This document shows positions 62,606 to 64,000 of a stretch of 64,000 nucleotides of DNA, piece after piece (position 1 is the first letter of the stretch; each line of letters begins with the position of its first letter). The DNA comes from Agromyces italicus DSM 16388. GTDB taxonomy: Bacteria > Actinomycetota > Actinomycetes > Actinomycetales > Microbacteriaceae. The position numbers and the translations under genes are program-made. The stretch spans positions 496,001 to 560,000 of the forward strand of contig NZ_ATXF01000005.1 of NCBI RefSeq assembly GCF_000421545.1, written 5' to 3'. Below the pieces are notes generated by a model. It saw only the letters and a list, made by a program, of their open reading frames with translations. It searched no databases and had not been told where the DNA came from.

Positions 62606-64000
62606 GCCACCGTCACCGGCAGCTCGCGCCGGCCGCCCGTCACCGCCGCCTCGCCCGTCGCCGTCGAGATGCGCTGTCGCCCGAGCGGCGCCCACGCCTG
62701 CACCGCGCAGAACGGGGCGCACTGGTGCGCCGAGGTCTTCGCGTTGACCGTCGCGACGTGCACGCAGCACTGGGTGAGGCGCTCCTCGATCATCGTGTTG
62801 ATGTCCATGAAGGGCTTCACCGTGATGCGCTTGACGCGTTCGCCGAGGAACCGCCTCAGGCGCTTGTGCTGCCCCGGCAGTGCCGAGCTCGCGAGCTGGG
62901 TGAGGGTGCCGATGCCGAGGTCGCAGCCGGTGCAGATGTCCTTCCACAACGACCCGATCGAGGGGTGCGACAGCGACGACTGCTCGCTGAGCAGGTCGAG
63001 CAGCGACTGTTTGACGCTGTCTTTCAGCGCCTGGTTGATGTTGCTGTCGGCGATGCGGTTCGCGATGAGGTCGGGGTTGAGGTCGAGGAACTCCTTCAAC
63101 CGCTCGTGCCCGACGAGCTTGGTCAGCGAGTTCCATTCGCCCGAGTCATCCTTCAGCAGGTAGCCGACCGAGCAGCAGTGCGGGTGGCTGCAGGGCAGCG
63201 CGGTGAGGTCGCGCCAGGTGACCTCGCCGCCCGTCTGCGCCTCGAGCCGGGCGAGCACGCCCGTGTGCGTGAGCCGGTCGTTCGGGTCGATGCCGGCCGA
63301 GCGGCCCGAGCCGAACACGGGCTGGATCGTCACGCCGCCGACGTACGGCGTTCGCATCGCCCGCCGGATCACCGCGCCGATCTCGCCGTCGTTCACGCCG
63401 AGAGCGGCGGTCATCGTGAGGGTCGTGAAGACGCCCGCCTCCGACAGGCGTTCGAGCGCGCGGTCTTTGAAGCGGCGGATGTCGGCGCCCCGGTGATATG
63501 CGGAGGCCTCGGCGCTCTCGCCGTCGAACTGCAGGTAGACCTCGACGCGCTCCCGGTGCTTCTTGAGCGTGGCGACGAGGGCGTCGTCCTGCGCGATGCG
63601 CAGCCCGTTCGAGTTGAGCAGGATGCGCACGACCGGCCGCGCGACGAGGTGGTCGAGCAGCTGCTCGAGCCACGGGTAGAGCGTCGGCTCACCGCCCGAG
63701 AGCATGAGCACGTCGATGCGGTCGTTCTCGCGCGCGAGTCTCGCGTCGACCGAGGCGAGCACCTCGGCGAGCGGGGCGACCGCGGTCGCTGCCGGCCCCG
63801 ACTCGGCGAAGCAGGTGGGGCAACGCAGGTTGCAGTGGTCGGTGAGGTCTTCGAGCAGGATGCACGTGTGCTGCGTCTGCATCTCGGGCAGGCCGTCTTC
63901 GTAGGCCGACGGCACGGGCTTGAAGTTGCCGACGAGGTCGGGGGTGTGCACCTTCGTCGGCGCCGTCCACTGCTCGAGGTAGCTCAGGATCTCGGGCGAC
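62602..64000 (-). CDS. Radical SAM enzyme, MJ0619/Tes-like, 5' end outside the window
   Basis: At least 466 residues; the reading frame stays open to position 64000 (SPEILSYLEQWTAPTK precedes), so the GTG at 63951 is not the true start. The iron-sulfur triad is CNLRCPTC (C-x3-C-x2-C); SGGEPTLYPWL is the SAM motif. Additional Cys clusters LPCSHPHCCSVGYLL, DICTGCDLG and TQCCVHVATVNAKT followed by HQCAPFCAVQAW indicate more clusters or a SPASM-like end. The Cys-rich end resembles, from memory, the archaeal MJ0619 family that includes tetraether lipid synthase. With the Lgt-like neighbour this suggests lipid-chain chemistry. The radical SAM call is certain; the subfamily is tentative. Confidence 0.85.
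   Translation of the reverse strand, partial: SPEILSYLEQWTAPTKVHTPDLVGNFKPVPSAYEDGLPEMQTQHTCILLEDLTDHCNLRCPTCFAESGPAATAVAPLAEVLASVDARLARENDRIDVLMLSGGEPTLYPWLEQLLDHLVARPVVRILLNSNGLRIAQDDALVATLKKHRERVEVYLQFDGESAEASAYHRGADIRRFKDRALERLSEAGVFTTLTMTAALGVNDGEIGAVIRRAMRTPYVGGVTIQPVFGSGRSAGIDPNDRLTHTGVLARLEAQTGGEVTWRDLTALPCSHPHCCSVGYLLKDDSGEWNSLTKLVGHERLKEFLDLNPDLIANRIADSNINQALKDSVKQSLLDLLSEQSSLSHPSIGSLWKDICTGCDLGIGTLTQLASSALPGQHKRLRRFLGERVKRITVKPFMDINTMIEERLTQCCVHVATVNAKTSAHQCAPFCAVQAWAPLGRQRISTATGEAAVTGGRRELPVTVA

Noticed and set aside
62602-63951. GTG at 63951 as the start of the radical SAM gene
   Set aside because: The frame continues without a stop to position 64000 with protein-like sequence (LSYLEQWTAPTK), so the gene is cut by the window edge.

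Overview
The window is a dense, very GC-rich stretch of chromosome from an actinobacterium, most likely the family Microbacteriaceae (an Agromyces- or Microbacterium-like genome). The reasons are the base composition, the HspR/HAIR heat-shock circuit, the dnaK-grpE-dnaJ-hspR operon, many apparently leaderless genes with a TANNNT box 6-7 nt before the start codon, GTGA/ATGA gene overlaps, and a GGATGCC word that recurs in coding sequence and in intergenic stems. No tRNA, rRNA, CRISPR array, transposase or phage gene was seen.

Layout. 1-14.6 kb: a partial MFS exporter divergent from a MarR regulator; an F420/PPOX-type oxidoreductase; a secreted GH5 glycosidase resembling endoglycosylceramidases; a zinc alcohol dehydrogenase; an MFS transporter; a secreted fungalysin-type metalloprotease with PKD-like domains; a ClpB lacking its N domain behind an HspR box; an LLM flavin oxidoreductase and a DDN-type nitroreductase. 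14.6-17.6 kb: a three-gene type III polyketide synthase operon (synthase, methyltransferase, FAD hydroxylase), the gene logic of phenolic-lipid pathways. 17.7-36.3 kb: an envelope/organosulfate island with two DUF6325-SHOCT-arylsulfatase modules, two AI-2E-type permeases, two GAP/Sap-type membrane proteins, a SulP anion transporter, a DUF1254/DUF1214 protein, a ClC-like channel, an MscS channel and further membrane proteins.

36.4-45.1 kb: clpS-DUF2017, an RsmC-like methyltransferase, a secreted protein, then the membrane protein-hspR-dnaJ-grpE-dnaK operon. The dnaK promoter region carries two HAIR boxes and is shared with a divergent RelA/SpoT-type alarmone synthetase gene. 45.2-49.8 kb: two lipoproteins; a translationally coupled trio ending in a WXG/C39-papain-fold protein that looks like a type VII secretion effector; a TauE/SafE permease behind a 9-codon upstream ORF. 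49.8-60.9 kb: a TOPRIM protein, an M1 aminopeptidase, a methyltransferase, a RIO kinase behind a 19-codon leader ORF, an Atg22/UMF1-type MFS protein, two divergent His-rich MarR-like regulators, a solute-binding/von Willebrand A fusion, a GT1 glycosyltransferase and a CbiX/SirB-type chelatase.

60.9-64 kb: an overlapping operon of a radical SAM enzyme (truncated by the window edge), a small membrane protein, an Lgt-like membrane protein with an altered signature and a proline-rich membrane protein; this reads as an envelope-lipid modification system. The most promising candidates for undescribed biology are the duplicated sulfatase island, the radical SAM/Lgt-like operon, the WXG-C39 effector trio, and the HspR-linked alarmone synthetase. 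All family calls come from reading motifs by eye; no database search was run.
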